Assembly: GCF_001939045.1 (NCBI RefSeq)
Contig: NZ_MKIM01000028.1
Span: 372,001-436,000, forward strand
Length of the DNA stretch: 64,000 bases
Direction of reading: 5' to 3'
Source: Rhizobium oryziradicis
GTDB lineage: Bacteria; Pseudomonadota; Alphaproteobacteria; Rhizobiales; Rhizobiaceae
A program made the position numbers and the translations under genes. The first letter of the stretch is position 1; every line of letters starts with the position of its first letter. The notes under the pieces are model-generated. The model saw only the letters and a list, made by a program, of their open reading frames with translations. It made no database searches and was not told where the DNA came from. Below, piece by piece: positions 8,973 to 17,741 of this stretch.

Positions 8973-10208
8973 TTAATGTGCCCGCTCTTCCCAAACCTTG
9001 ATCAGCTCAACAATCGTCTTCACCGAGGTTTCCATATCCTGCACGCTGATCCACTCCAGTGGCGAGTGATAGGCATGGCCGCCGGTGTAGATATTGGGGC
9101 AGGGCAGGCCCATGAAAGATAGGCGCGAGCCATCTGTGCCACCGCGAATACTGTGCAGCTTGGGTGTCAGGCCCACGCGGCGGACGGCTTCTTCGAGATT
9201 GCTCATCACTGCCGGGTGTTGATCCAGCACCACTTTCATGTTGCGGTACTGTTGCTTGACCTGAAATTTATAGGTCGAACCGGGGTAATCGCGCATGACA
9301 TCGCGGGTAATCTCTTCCAGCAAGGCTTCTTTCTGCGCCAAGCCGTCATCGACAAAATCGCGGATGATGAATTTCAGATGGGCTTCATCCATCGAGCCGC
9401 TGATGTCTGTGGGGTGAATAAAACCCTGGCGGCCCTCGGTGGTTTCGGGCGTTTGATCTTTCGGCAGGCGGGCAATGATGGCGCTGGCGATCTTGATGGC
9501 ATTTTCCATCCGACCCAAGGCGGTGCCGGGATGTATGGCAACGCCGGTGATGGTGATATCCACGCCATCAGCCGAGAAGGTTTCGTTTTCGATCTCGCCC
9601 ACCGTGCTGCCATCCATGGTGTAGCCAAATTCGGCCCCGAGCTTTTTCAGGTCCACTTTATCGGCACCACGGCCAATTTCTTCATCGGTGGTGAAGAGGA
9701 TTTTGATGGCACCGTGCTTGATCTGCGGGTTGTCGATGATGAACTTTGCCGCCGTCATGATTTCGGCAACGCCGGCCTTGTCATCAGCCCCCAACAGCGT
9801 TGTGCCATCGGTGGTGACAATATCATGGCCGATCTGGTTGTTCAGTTCGGGATTGTTGCTCACACGAATAATCTGGTTTTCATCGCCGGGCAAAACAATA
9901 TCGCCACCCTGATAGTTCTTTACCACCTGCGGCTTGACGTTGGTGCCGGTGAAATCCGGTGCCGTGTCCACGTGCGAGCAAAAGCAAATAGCGGGAACAG
10001 GCTTATCCACATTGGCCGGAATAGTAGCATAGACATTGCCGTGCTCATCCATATGGGCATCAGACAGGCCCATGTCCAGCAACTCCCTGGCCAGAAGGCG
10101 GCTGAGGTCTTTTTGCTTTTCGGTGGATGGCTGGCTGTTGCTTTCGGGATTGGACTGAGTGTCGATTACGACATAACGCAGCAGGCGGGAGAGAACAGTA
10201 TCGGTCAT
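8973..10208 (-). CDS. pepT: Peptidase T (tripeptide aminopeptidase, M20 family)
   Basis: 411 residues from ATG 10208, matching the roughly 408 of the well-studied enzyme; the upstream 29-residue extension is not conserved in style. It releases the N-terminal residue from tripeptides using two zinc ions. Visible metal and catalytic segments are CFCSHVDTAPDFTG, LLGADDKAGVAE (bridging Asp), FTTDEEIGRG (catalytic Glu pair), the dimerisation segment AIHPGTALGRM, and IRGGTDGSRLSFMGLPCPN with the last metal histidine in YTGGHAYHSPLEW. Cytosolic peptide turnover. The gene follows the TerC gene on the same strand, 87 bases away. Confidence 0.95.
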   Translation of the reverse strand: MTDTVLSRLLRYVVIDTQSNPESNSQPSTEKQKDLSRLLARELLDMGLSDAHMDEHGNVYATIPANVDKPVPAICFCSHVDTAPDFTGTNVKPQVVKNYQGGDIVLPGDENQIIRVSNNPELNNQIGHDIVTTDGTTLLGADDKAGVAEIMTAAKFIIDNPQIKHGAIKILFTTDEEIGRGADKVDLKKLGAEFGYTMDGSTVGEIENETFSADGVDITITGVAIHPGTALGRMENAIKIASAIIARLPKDQTPETTEGRQGFIHPTDISGSMDEAHLKFIIRDFVDDGLAQKEALLEEITRDVMRDYPGSTYKFQVKQQYRNMKVVLDQHPAVMSNLEEAVRRVGLTPKLHSIRGGTDGSRLSFMGLPCPNIYTGGHAYHSPLEWISVQDMETSVKTIVELIKVWEERAH

Positions 10209-10295
10209 AGGTGCATTCCAATTGTCATCGGTCTCACCGCTATAAACCTGTTTTGCGCCGCGGTGAATGCTCACCGCGACGCAAGGTGTTATCAA

Positions 10296-11282
10296 TTACT
10301 CGGCATCCACCTTTTTCACCTGATTGCGGGTGGCCCAGAGCGAGCCGAAAATACCCGTGGCCAAAATGCCAAGCGTGATGGTCAGCGACAGCAGTGGCGG
10401 GATTTTCGCAATGTCCAGCATGTCAGCCACAAAGATCTTGGAGCCGATGAACACCAGCACCACAGCCAGCGCATATTTCAGATAGACAAAGCGCTCAATC
10501 ATCGCCGAGAGAGCAAAATACAGCGCACGAAGACCAAGGATCGCGAAGATATTCGAGGTGTAGACGATGTACGGGTCTGTGGTGATAGCAAAAATCGCCG
10601 GGATCGAATCCACCGCAAACACCAGATCGACAAATTCCACCATGATCAACGCCAGCAAAAGCGGGGTGATATAGGTTTTCAGCTTGCCGGTTTTCTCATC
10701 AAGCTTGCGCACCACAAAATGGTCGCCCTCAAGCTTATCGGTGACGGGGAAATACCGCCGCACGATTTTGAGAATGGGGTTGGAGGCCACATCATACTGG
10801 GAATCGGAGGAGAATAGCATTTTGACGCCGGTAAACACCAAAAAAGCGGCGAAGAAATACAGAACCCAATGGTAGCTTTCGACAATGGCAGCACCCATGG
10901 CAATCATGATGCCGCGCAGGATGATGACGCCGAGGATGCCAAACAGCAAAACGCGGTGTTGGTAGGCTCGGGGAATGGCGAAATATCCAAAAATCATGGC
11001 TATGACAAAAATATTGTCCATCGCCAGACTTTTCTCAATCACAAAGCCGGTGAGATATTCCACACCCGCTTGCGGGCCGGATTGCCACCAGATCCAGCCG
11101 CCAAACAGCACGCCAAGGGTGATATAGAAAGCGGAAAAAGCAAAGCTTTCCGCCATGCCGATCTCTTTGCTGTTTTTATGCAGCACACCAAGATCGAGAA
11201 CGAGAAGAAAAAGAACGATTGCGATAAAGAAAAGCCACATCCATGTGGGCTTGCCCATGAAATCGACCCAAAGAAAATCCAT
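10296..11282 (-). CDS. TerC/Alx family integral membrane protein
   Basis: 328 residues from ATG 11282, which has GGGAT upstream; a 16-residue longer frame exists. About nine hydrophobic helices are seen, with the conserved acidic membrane motifs SLAMDNIFV and VDLVFAVDSIPAIFAIT that define the TerC family. Such proteins are tied to manganese export or metal loading of exported proteins and to tellurite resistance. A long leader with a 9-bp-stem structure precedes the gene (11315-11368), which suggests RNA-level control, as for related alx/mntP genes, although the known yybP-ykoY motif was not recognised here. Confidence 0.88.
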   Translation of the reverse strand: MDFLWVDFMGKPTWMWLFFIAIVLFLLVLDLGVLHKNSKEIGMAESFAFSAFYITLGVLFGGWIWWQSGPQAGVEYLTGFVIEKSLAMDNIFVIAMIFGYFAIPRAYQHRVLLFGILGVIILRGIMIAMGAAIVESYHWVLYFFAAFLVFTGVKMLFSSDSQYDVASNPILKIVRRYFPVTDKLEGDHFVVRKLDEKTGKLKTYITPLLLALIMVEFVDLVFAVDSIPAIFAITTDPYIVYTSNIFAILGLRALYFALSAMIERFVYLKYALAVVLVFIGSKIFVADMLDIAKIPPLLSLTITLGILATGIFGSLWATRNQVKKVDAE

Positions 11283-11314
11283 ACTAGGATCCCTTACCGG
11301 AAGGGTTTTTGATC

Positions 11315-11368
11315 GCAGTTCCGACATCACGGGTATCCGGCACTCGCGTCAGAGGGGCCCGGAACTGC
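11315..11368 (-). promoter_or_regulatory. Structured 5' leader of the TerC gene
   Basis: Read on the minus strand, GCAGTTCCG and CGGAACTGC (9-bp perfect arms, 11360-11368 and 11315-11323) enclose 36 bases that contain further GC-rich segments. It is followed by a small CCTT...AAGG hairpin next to the ribosome site. Placement fits a riboswitch or translational control element. Confidence 0.45.
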
Positions 11369-11430
11369 CAATAAACACGTAAATGTGAAGGGCGTTGGTA
11401 AAGTTCAAGTGCCACCGTTTAATTTCCTCC

Positions 11431-11470
11431 TTAAATCGGTGGCGATTTAAGCGGTAAATTATGCCGCAGA
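11431..11470 (+). repeat. Dispersed palindromic element, copy B
   Basis: AAATCG (11433-11438), GTGG, CGATTT (11443-11448), then a tail containing AAATTATGCCGCAG. It is related to the elements at 958-993 and 29011-29043 and lies between the divergent TerC and rpsD genes, upstream of the rpsD promoter. Confidence 0.5.
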
Positions 11471-11526
11471 TTTACGCCTCTACAGTCTCTTTTGTGCGAT
11501 TGGGAAAACGCGCGAGGCAGTAGTGC

Positions 11527-11555
11527 TTGACATTTATTCGCATCCTGCTTAGAGA
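11527..11555 (+). promoter_or_regulatory. Sigma-70 type promoter of rpsD
   Basis: TTGACA (11527-11532), a 17-base spacer and TAGAGA (11550-11555). The -35 is perfect and the spacing ideal. Predicted start of transcription is near 11562. Confidence 0.7.
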
Positions 11556-11562
11556 CCGCCCC

Positions 11563-11592
11563 AACGCCTGAGTGGAAACGCTCAGGTGTTTT
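11563..11592 (+). promoter_or_regulatory. Stem-loop at the 5' end of the rpsD transcript
   Basis: A ten-pair stem (11563-11572 with 11581-11590, one G-T pair) with loop TGGAAACG followed by T residues. It falls right at the predicted transcription start, so it could protect the 5' end or act as an attenuator. Confidence 0.45.
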
Positions 11593-11727
11593 CACGACAT
11601 GTCCCGTGGCTGCTCCGCTAGCTTAGCGTGAGCCGCCTGTCAGGAACGCTGAAAAGCAATCCAAAGGAGGGCGTGTTTCCAAAAAAATGGGCTGAGCAAT
11701 TAGCCGATAAAAACAAAGGAAATACGG

Positions 11728-12345
11728 ATGAGCAAGCGCGCATCTTCCAAGTATAAAATTGACCGCCGTATGGGCGAAAATATCTGGGGTCGTCCTAAGT
11801 CTCCAGTAAACCGTCGCGAATACGGTCCTGGCCAGCACGGTCAGCGTCGTAAGGGCAAGCTGTCTGACTTCGGTGTTCAGCTGCGCGCCAAGCAGAAGCT
11901 CAAGGGCTACTACGGCGATCTGCGCGAAAAGCAATTCCGCGCAACTTACGACGAAGCAAACCGTCGCAAGGGCGATACATCTGAAAACCTGATTGGTCTG
12001 CTGGAATCGCGTCTGGACGCCATCGTCTACCGCGCAAAGTTCGTACCAACTGTTTTCGCTTCGCGTCAGTTCATCAACCACGGCCACGTGACTGTGAACG
12101 GCGTTAAGGTCAACATCGGTTCTTACCGTTGTAAGGCTGGCGACGTGATCGAAGTGCGTCAGAAGTCCAAGCAGCTGGCAATCGTTCTGGAATCGGTTCA
12201 GCTTGCTGAGCGCGACGTTCCTGACTACATCGAAGTTGATCACAACAAGATGGTTGCGACCTTTGTTCGCGTACCAACTCTGTCTGACGTTCCATATGCA
12301 GTTATCATGGAACCACAGCTGGTCGTCGAATTCTATTCGCGTTAA
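11728..12345 (+). CDS. rpsD: 30S ribosomal protein S4
   Basis: 205 residues. N-terminal [16 protein letters not shown], the basic middle segment and the S4 RNA-binding domain (about 94-155: [30 protein letters not shown]) are all standard. It is a primary 16S rRNA binder and starts assembly of the small subunit body. The ATG at 11728 has AAGGA upstream. It stands alone, as is usual in Rhizobiales, with a strong promoter, a 165-base leader and a terminator at 12365-12393. The zinc-type N-terminal cysteines are absent, as in most Gram-negative S4. Confidence 0.98.
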   Translation: MSKRASSKYKIDRRMGENIWGRPKSPVNRREYGPGQHGQRRKGKLSDFGVQLRAKQKLKGYYGDLREKQFRATYDEANRRKGDTSENLIGLLESRLDAIVYRAKFVPTVFASRQFINHGHVTVNGVKVNIGSYRCKAGDVIEVRQKSKQLAIVLESVQLAERDVPDYIEVDHNKMVATFVRVPTLSDVPYAVIMEPQLVVEFYSR

Positions 12346-12364
12346 TCGCGACCTGGAATTTTGG

Positions 12365-12393
12365 AAAAGCCGCCCCTCTGGGCGGCTTTTTCT
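12365..12393 (+). terminator. Rho-independent terminator of rpsD
   Basis: AAAAGCCGCCC, loop CTCT, GGGCGGCTTTTTCT. Strong GC stem and T tract 20 bases past the stop. Confidence 0.88.
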
Positions 12394-12450
12394 GTTTGCA
12401 GTGCAGCAAAACTTGCCATCATATACTTGGCAAGAAGGTGAGGTGACCGG

Positions 12451-13377
12451 ATGGATCTGCAGGCTGTTGTTGACGAAATCGTAGCTTCGATGTCCCCCCG
12501 TCTGGGCGAAGGCAAAGTGGCCGATTACATTCCTGAGCTGGCGCGGGTTGACCCGAAGCAGTTTGGCATTGCCATCACCACGGTCGATGGCCAGACCTTT
12601 ATGGCGGGTGACGCCAGCACCGCCTTTTCCATTCAAAGTATTTCCAAGGTGTTCATGCTGACGCTGGCTCTGGGCAAAATGGGAGAAAGCGCCTGGAAGC
12701 GGGTCGGGCGCGAGCCGTCCGGCTCTTCGTTCAACTCCATTGTTCAGCTTGAGCATGAGCAAGGCATTCCGCGCAATCCCTTCATCAATGCCGGAGCCAT
12801 TGTGGTGACGGATATGGTTTTGTCCGGTCATAAGCCACGCGAGGCGATTGGCGAGTTTTTGCGCTTCATGCGCTACTTAACTGATGATGACACGGTGATT
12901 ATCGATTCCAAGGTTGCGAAATCAGAGCATTTAACCGGCTATCGCAATATTGCCCTTGCCAATTTCATGCGCGGTTTTGGCAATCTCGAACATGCGGTTG
13001 AGCTTGTTCTGGGGGTCTATTTTCACCAATGCGCTCTGGCGATGAACTGCGTGCAATTGTCGCGTGCTGGCCTTTATCTGGCCAATCGCGGCACCAATCC
13101 GCTCACGGGATTTTCTGTGGTGTCGCCTAAGCGGGCAAGACGCATCAATGCGCTGATGCTGACGTGCGGCCATTATGATGGCTCGGGCGATTTTGCCTAT
13201 CATGTTGGTTTGCCCGGCAAAAGTGGTGTTGGCGGCGGCATTATGGCCATTGCACCCGGCAAGGCATCAATTGCCGTGTGGTCACCGGGCCTCAATAAGG
13301 TTGGCAATTCGGCATTGGGGTCTGAAGCGCTTGAAATGTTGGCAACCCGCACCGGCTGGTCTGTTTTCGGACATTAG
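12451..13377 (+). CDS. glsA: Glutaminase A
   Basis: 308 residues, normal for the bacterial serine-dependent glutaminase. It hydrolyses L-glutamine to glutamate and ammonia in the cytosol. The beta-lactamase-like active site S-x-x-K is in [10 protein letters not shown], with the N-terminal [13 protein letters not shown] and the tail segment [11 protein letters not shown], plus [11 protein letters not shown] near the C-terminus, all family landmarks. An AAGGTGAGG ribosome site lies 8 bases before ATG 12451. A short inverted repeat CTTGCCA...TGGCAAG (12412-12436) precedes the start and could be regulatory. Confidence 0.95.
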   Translation: MDLQAVVDEIVASMSPRLGEGKVADYIPELARVDPKQFGIAITTVDGQTFMAGDASTAFSIQSISKVFMLTLALGKMGESAWKRVGREPSGSSFNSIVQLEHEQGIPRNPFINAGAIVVTDMVLSGHKPREAIGEFLRFMRYLTDDDTVIIDSKVAKSEHLTGYRNIALANFMRGFGNLEHAVELVLGVYFHQCALAMNCVQLSRAGLYLANRGTNPLTGFSVVSPKRARRINALMLTCGHYDGSGDFAYHVGLPGKSGVGGGIMAIAPGKASIAVWSPGLNKVGNSALGSEALEMLATRTGWSVFGH

Positions 13378-13485
13378 CCAACACTCTTTTGTGCGCCAGT
13401 ACAACGATTGATATGTCGCGGTGACCCTAAAAAAACCATATAGAACGCCGCGGAAGACGCAGATTACGCAGCGTCGAGAGGATGA

Positions 13486-14991
13486 ATGAGAATGATGGGC
13501 ATAGGAAAGCAGTTTGGCCAGCGGGCAGTGCTGCTGTTTATGGGTGCATTTGTTATTGCCTTGACGCTGCACGCCACATTGTCGCGGGTTAATCTTGATG
13601 GCTATGGCGACATGGCCGAAAATTACGCCTGGGGTGTTTTGTGGCAATGGGGTTATTTCAAGCATCCGCCCTTGTTTGGCTGGCTGGTCGCTGGCTGGTT
13701 TTCGATCTTCCCGAAATCCGATTTCTTTTATTATCTTTTTGCATCCATCAATGCGGGCGCAACCTTGCTGTTCGTTTGGCGTATCGCGGCACGGTTCGGC
13801 TCAAAAAACTATCAGATGTTCGTGGTGCTGGCGGCCGTTGTTGTGCCGGCGCTGTCGTTTCAGGCCATCAAATACAATGCCAACACCGCAATGACCCCGA
13901 TTTGGGCGGCCATTTTCCTGTTTTACTTGCGGGGATTGGAAAAGCAAAGACTGCTTGATGCCGTGATTCTGGGGCTTTTGGCCACCGCAGCAATGCTGAC
14001 CAAATATTATTCGGCTGTGCTGTTGGTGACATTGCTCATTCACGCCATCGCCGATGCTGAAGCGCGCAAAATCCTCATGTCAAAATTCGGCGCGGTCGCG
14101 GCTGTCGTTTCGATCCTTGCCTTTTTGCCGCATTTCATCTGGTTGGTGCACAATGACTTCATGCCGATTGTCTATGCCGATGAGCAGGGCGAGGGCGGTA
14201 TCAAGACCTTCATTGTCGCGCTGTTTAAATTTCTCCTCGGCGTGGTCGGCTATATGCTGCCAGCATTGGGGCTGGCCGGATTAACCCGCAGGCCCGGCGA
14301 TGGCTATCCCTTGTTCTGGTTCTCTTCGTTGACAGAGCTTCGGCAAACGGTCGAGGGCAGGGCCTTGCTGTATTTTGGCGGCTTGACAATCCCCGTCACC
14401 ATCGTCTTTGCCGCTCTTGCGGGTGCGGATCTCTCGGTTGTCTGGGCCATACCGGTGTTTCTGTCGCTGGTGGTTTTGTTTGGCAAGCTTGTGCCGCCGC
14501 AGGCGTTGGAGCAGCGACTGTCCAGCGCGCTTCTGATGGCGCTTGCTTATCTTGTCATCATTGTGGCGATTGCGCCTTTGCTCAAAGGTCAGCTGACAGA
14601 TCGCGGCGGTTATAGCAAAACCATGCCGCTGCAACAGATGAGTGCCGTTCTGGATGACTATTGGGATAAATATGCTGCGGGATCGGACAATTTCGTCATC
14701 GGCGGCGAACCTTTGCTGGCCAATTCCTACAATTTTTATTCGCGTTATAAAGCCATTACACTTGAAGGGAATTCCTTCGAGATTTCCAAAGGATATATTG
14801 ATAGACAAGGCTTTGATCACCGGGGCTTTGTGTTGATTTGCCAGCAAGAGGACCGCAATTGCCTTGAGATGATCAATGGGCTACGTGGCAACCGTCGCGA
14901 TGCTTTTGTGGTGGATTTTAAGCTGCCGGATTTCAAAGGTGTGAAAACCTGGCAGTTTCGCGCCATTCTGGCCTCCCCGCAAAAGCCATGA
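13486..14991 (+). CDS. ArnT-like GT39-family glycosyltransferase (lipid A sugar transferase candidate)
   Basis: 501 residues with about ten membrane helices. After the first helix comes LDGYGDMAENYAWG and FKHPPLFGW; the acidic residues in the first outside loop and the H-P-P-L motif are those of ArnT/PMT-type enzymes, which move a sugar from a polyprenyl phosphate to lipid A or protein on the periplasmic side. The C-terminal 100 residues are a soluble periplasmic tail. It overlaps the GT2 gene by four bases (ATGA), and the third gene overlaps too, so all three are one unit. By this context it is the final transferase, analogous to FlmK of Francisella. Confidence 0.75.
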   Translation: MRMMGIGKQFGQRAVLLFMGAFVIALTLHATLSRVNLDGYGDMAENYAWGVLWQWGYFKHPPLFGWLVAGWFSIFPKSDFFYYLFASINAGATLLFVWRIAARFGSKNYQMFVVLAAVVVPALSFQAIKYNANTAMTPIWAAIFLFYLRGLEKQRLLDAVILGLLATAAMLTKYYSAVLLVTLLIHAIADAEARKILMSKFGAVAAVVSILAFLPHFIWLVHNDFMPIVYADEQGEGGIKTFIVALFKFLLGVVGYMLPALGLAGLTRRPGDGYPLFWFSSLTELRQTVEGRALLYFGGLTIPVTIVFAALAGADLSVVWAIPVFLSLVVLFGKLVPPQALEQRLSSALLMALAYLVIIVAIAPLLKGQLTDRGGYSKTMPLQQMSAVLDDYWDKYAAGSDNFVIGGEPLLANSYNFYSRYKAITLEGNSFEISKGYIDRQGFDHRGFVLICQQEDRNCLEMINGLRGNRRDAFVVDFKLPDFKGVKTWQFRAILASPQKP

Positions 14992-15992
14992 CGGGGCCGG
15001 CTGAGCAAGAACAGATGTTGAAGGAAACGAATGTGTCACTCCTCTCGCTAGTCGTTCCATTTTTGAATGAACGCGATACCGTGCAGCAATTTGCGGCGTT
15101 TGGTGCCAAGCTGAAGGCGGAAGTCAAGCAACGCCACCAGCTTGATCTTGAGCTTGTGCTGGTGGATGACGGTAGCCGCGACGACAGCATCGAGCGCTAC
15201 AGTGCCGCACTTGAGGGCGAGTGGAGGATTGTTGAGCTGTCGCGCAACTTCGGCAAGGAGATCGCGCTGTTTGCTGGCATTGAAGAAAGCCGCGGCGATT
15301 ATGTCATGATGGTCGATGCCGATTTGCAGCATCCCTATGACGTCTGCCTGGAGATGATTGATGCGCTCATGGCTGATCCGCAACTGGATGTGGTGTATAC
15401 CATCCGTGATGATCGGCGCGACGAATCGATGCGCAAAGCCGTGCTGGGCGAGATGTTCTATTGGCTGATCAATGCTCGGCAGCGGTTCAATATCCCGCCC
15501 AACGCCGGAGATTTTCGCATTATGCGGCGCTCGGCCGTCGATGCACTTCTCAAGGTGCGCGATAAACGCCGCTTCAACAAAGGGCTTTATGCCTGGCTGG
15601 GCTTCCGGCAAAAAGCCATACATTACACCCCTGATGAGCGCGTTGCCGGTGCGACCAAATGGTCCAAACTGGCGCTTTTGACGCTTTCGCTCGAAGGAAT
15701 CACCTCGTTTACCGCCATTCCATTGCGCATCGCGTCGATTTTTGGCCTGTTGGTGGGCCTTGGCGGTATCATCTATGGTCTGCATATCATCGTGACCGCT
15801 TTGCTCTACGGTGCGGATGTGCCGGGTTATCCCAGCTTGATGTCTGCGATCACGGTGTTGGGCGGCTTCAATCTGGCATTGCTTGGCTTGCTGGGAGAAT
15901 ATATATGGGTTGCCGTTGGCGAAGTGAAGGATAGGCCTTTGTATCTCGTGCGACGCTTGCACCACTCAGATAAAAAAGAAAATAATGGTTGA
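14988..15992 (+). CDS. GT2-family polyprenyl-phosphate sugar transferase (ArnC/DPM1/FlmF-like)
   Basis: 334 residues. The N-terminal GT-A domain shows SLVVPFLNERDTV, LVDDGSRDDS, the catalytic MVDADLQHP (DAD metal motif) and NAGDFRIMRR. Two C-terminal helices (about 240-310) anchor it in the inner membrane. This is the build of enzymes that load a sugar nucleotide onto undecaprenyl phosphate on the cytosolic face. ATG 14988 overlaps the stop of the GT39 gene; ATG 15015 is an alternative start. It overlaps the deacetylase gene by 8 bases. Predicted role: makes the lipid-linked sugar that the deacetylase trims and the GT39 enzyme transfers. Confidence 0.8.
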   Translation: MTGPAEQEQMLKETNVSLLSLVVPFLNERDTVQQFAAFGAKLKAEVKQRHQLDLELVLVDDGSRDDSIERYSAALEGEWRIVELSRNFGKEIALFAGIEESRGDYVMMVDADLQHPYDVCLEMIDALMADPQLDVVYTIRDDRRDESMRKAVLGEMFYWLINARQRFNIPPNAGDFRIMRRSAVDALLKVRDKRRFNKGLYAWLGFRQKAIHYTPDERVAGATKWSKLALLTLSLEGITSFTAIPLRIASIFGLLVGLGGIIYGLHIIVTALLYGADVPGYPSLMSAITVLGGFNLALLGLLGEYIWVAVGEVKDRPLYLVRRLHHSDKKENNG

Positions 15993-16776
15993 CGTGACTA
16001 TGCAGGAAAAGCCCCTCCATCTCGTGGCAGATGATTATGGTTTATCGCCTGGTGTTGATAAAGCAATTCGGTCTCTGCTGTCTGAGGGTAAAATCTCCGG
16101 TACAAGTTGTATGACGTTGTTTCCAGAGTGGCCGGACGCTGCCGCTCTCTTGATGCCGGTGATTGAAAAAAGCGGCGCTGAAATTGGCCTGCACCTGACC
16201 TTGACCGATTTTATGCCCTTGAGCAGCGTGCGCGTGATGTGCTCGATGCGCAAGCGCATTGCCCAATGGATTTTGGGCAGTATCGACAAGGGCAAGCTTC
16301 ATCGCGAGCTGGATGCGCAGCTGAATGCCTTTATCGATGTGGTTGGCCGTGTGCCAGATTACATCGACGGCCATCAGCACGTTCATTTTTTCCCAGTGGT
16401 GCGCGATTGGCTGATCGCCAGACGTGACTTGCTCATCAGCCCACGCGGCACAGGGCCGTGGCTGCGCGGCGCGCCCGACGCAGGTCTGGCCAGCAGTATT
16501 GCGCTGCGCGGCAAAATTTCCATTGTGGAGCGCATTGCCAGTGGCTTTACGTCAGAGATGGAGGCGGCTGGCTATCGTGTTCGCGGGCCATTGATGGGGT
16601 TTTATGATTGGCGCAAGCCCGAAACCTTTCCAGCGGCCCTGCAGCATTTTAAAGAAAATGCGCCAGAGGGTGCCATTGTCATGTGTCATCCCGGCCATGG
16701 TGATGCGCTTTTGGCGGCCCGTGACAGCCTTGTTGATGCCCGCGAGGTTGAGTTTGCCGAATTGATGCGGCAGTAA
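15985..16776 (+). CDS. ChbG/HpnK (YdjC) family carbohydrate deacetylase, NaxD-like
   Basis: 263 residues. The metal site of the YdjC fold is visible: HLVADDYGLSPGV (two Asp), IGLHLTLTD (His) and IDGHQHVHFFP (two His), with MCHPGHGD near the C-terminus. The family removes N-acetyl groups from sugars. In Francisella the YdjC member NaxD deacetylates undecaprenyl-phosphate GalNAc, and in Bordetella a relative serves the glucosamine modification of lipid A, in both cases next to a GT2 and an ArnT-like gene. The same triple occurs here, so a free hexosamine on lipid A or core is the best guess. Confidence 0.78.
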   Translation: MVDVTMQEKPLHLVADDYGLSPGVDKAIRSLLSEGKISGTSCMTLFPEWPDAAALLMPVIEKSGAEIGLHLTLTDFMPLSSVRVMCSMRKRIAQWILGSIDKGKLHRELDAQLNAFIDVVGRVPDYIDGHQHVHFFPVVRDWLIARRDLLISPRGTGPWLRGAPDAGLASSIALRGKISIVERIASGFTSEMEAAGYRVRGPLMGFYDWRKPETFPAALQHFKENAPEGAIVMCHPGHGDALLAARDSLVDAREVEFAELMRQ

Positions 16777-16812
16777 CAGCCGGTACCGAACTGAAACAAG
16801 GCCCTATTGATC

Positions 16813-17691
16813 ATGACCCTCGCGCTTCCAAACGCAGACACTGAGATTGCCGAGGACGCTGCAGAGGCTGGTGCGTCCAGCCACCCCTTGTTTGATCATG
16901 CGCCGCGCTCCGTGTCGTTCAACAAGCTGCGCAAGCGGCTGTTGCGTCAGGTGCGGCAGGCAATGGACGATTTTGACATGCTGAAGGGCCAGAAGCGCTG
17001 GCTCATTGGTCTTTCCGGCGGCAAGGACAGCTACGGTCTGCTCGCATTGCTGTTGGATCTGAAATGGCGTGGCTTGCTGCCAGTCGAGCTTTTGGCCTGC
17101 AATCTGGATCAGGGCCAGCCGAATTTTCCAAAGCATATTCTGCCGGAATATCTCACCTCAATTGGGGTTCCTCACCGGATCGAGTATCGCGACACCTATT
17201 CGGTGGTGAAGGAAAAAGTGCCGCAGGGCGGCACCTATTGCGCGCTCTGTTCCCGTCTGCGGCGGGGCAATCTCTATCGCATAGCCCGTGAAGAAGGCTG
17301 CGACGCTTTGGTGCTCGGGCATCACCGGGAAGATATTCTGGAGACATTCTTCATGAATTTCTTCCATGGCGGACGCCTGGCAACCATGCCCGCTAAATTG
17401 TTGAATGATGAAGGCGATCTTTTTGTTATGCGGCCCTTGGCCTATGCGGCAGAAGATGATTTGGCCAAATTTGCCACAGCCATGCAATTTCCCATTATTC
17501 CCTGCGATCTCTGTGGCTCGCAAGATGGCTTGCAGCGCAATGCCATGAAAGAGATGTTGGCAGGCATTGAGGCAAAAATGCCGGGCCGAAAAGACACAAT
17601 GTTGCGTGCTCTCTCTCATGTGAACGCCTCGCATTTGCTGGACCCCAAGCTTTTTGATTTTTCTGCTTTGGCTGTCACACAGTCTTCATAG
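16813..17691 (+). CDS. ttcA: tRNA 2-thiocytidine(32) synthetase
   Basis: 292 residues from ATG 16813 (a TTG two codons earlier is possible). PP-loop [11 protein letters not shown] near residue 65 adenylates C32 of tRNA; the Fe-S/sulfur cysteines are the CALC pair in [14 protein letters not shown] and the later CDLCG in [26 protein letters not shown] is the second family signature. It thiolates cytidine 32 of several tRNAs. The gene follows the lipid A sugar set by 36 bases on the same strand and may share its transcript, though the functions differ. Note that trmJ, also acting at position 32, lies in this window. Confidence 0.93.
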   Translation: MTLALPNADTEIAEDAAEAGASSHPLFDHAPRSVSFNKLRKRLLRQVRQAMDDFDMLKGQKRWLIGLSGGKDSYGLLALLLDLKWRGLLPVELLACNLDQGQPNFPKHILPEYLTSIGVPHRIEYRDTYSVVKEKVPQGGTYCALCSRLRRGNLYRIAREEGCDALVLGHHREDILETFFMNFFHGGRLATMPAKLLNDEGDLFVMRPLAYAAEDDLAKFATAMQFPIIPCDLCGSQDGLQRNAMKEMLAGIEAKMPGRKDTMLRALSHVNASHLLDPKLFDFSALAVTQSS

Positions 17692-17741
17692 GTTCGAGTC
17701 AGGCAGGCATCGAGACGTTCCATAAGCAAGAAAGATTCTCT

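Noticed and set aside
9153..10817. Long open frame (about 554 codons) opposite pepT and the TerC gene
   Set aside because: It spans two well-supported genes and has a composition typical of antisense frames (Gln/His/Arg-rich, no domains).
11283..11400. yybP-ykoY manganese riboswitch upstream of the TerC gene
   Set aside because: The closing stem is present, but I could not find the conserved core blocks, so only a structured leader is reported.
11623..12831. Open frame (about 402 codons) opposite rpsD and glsA
   Set aside because: Antisense to two certain genes, with no known motif.
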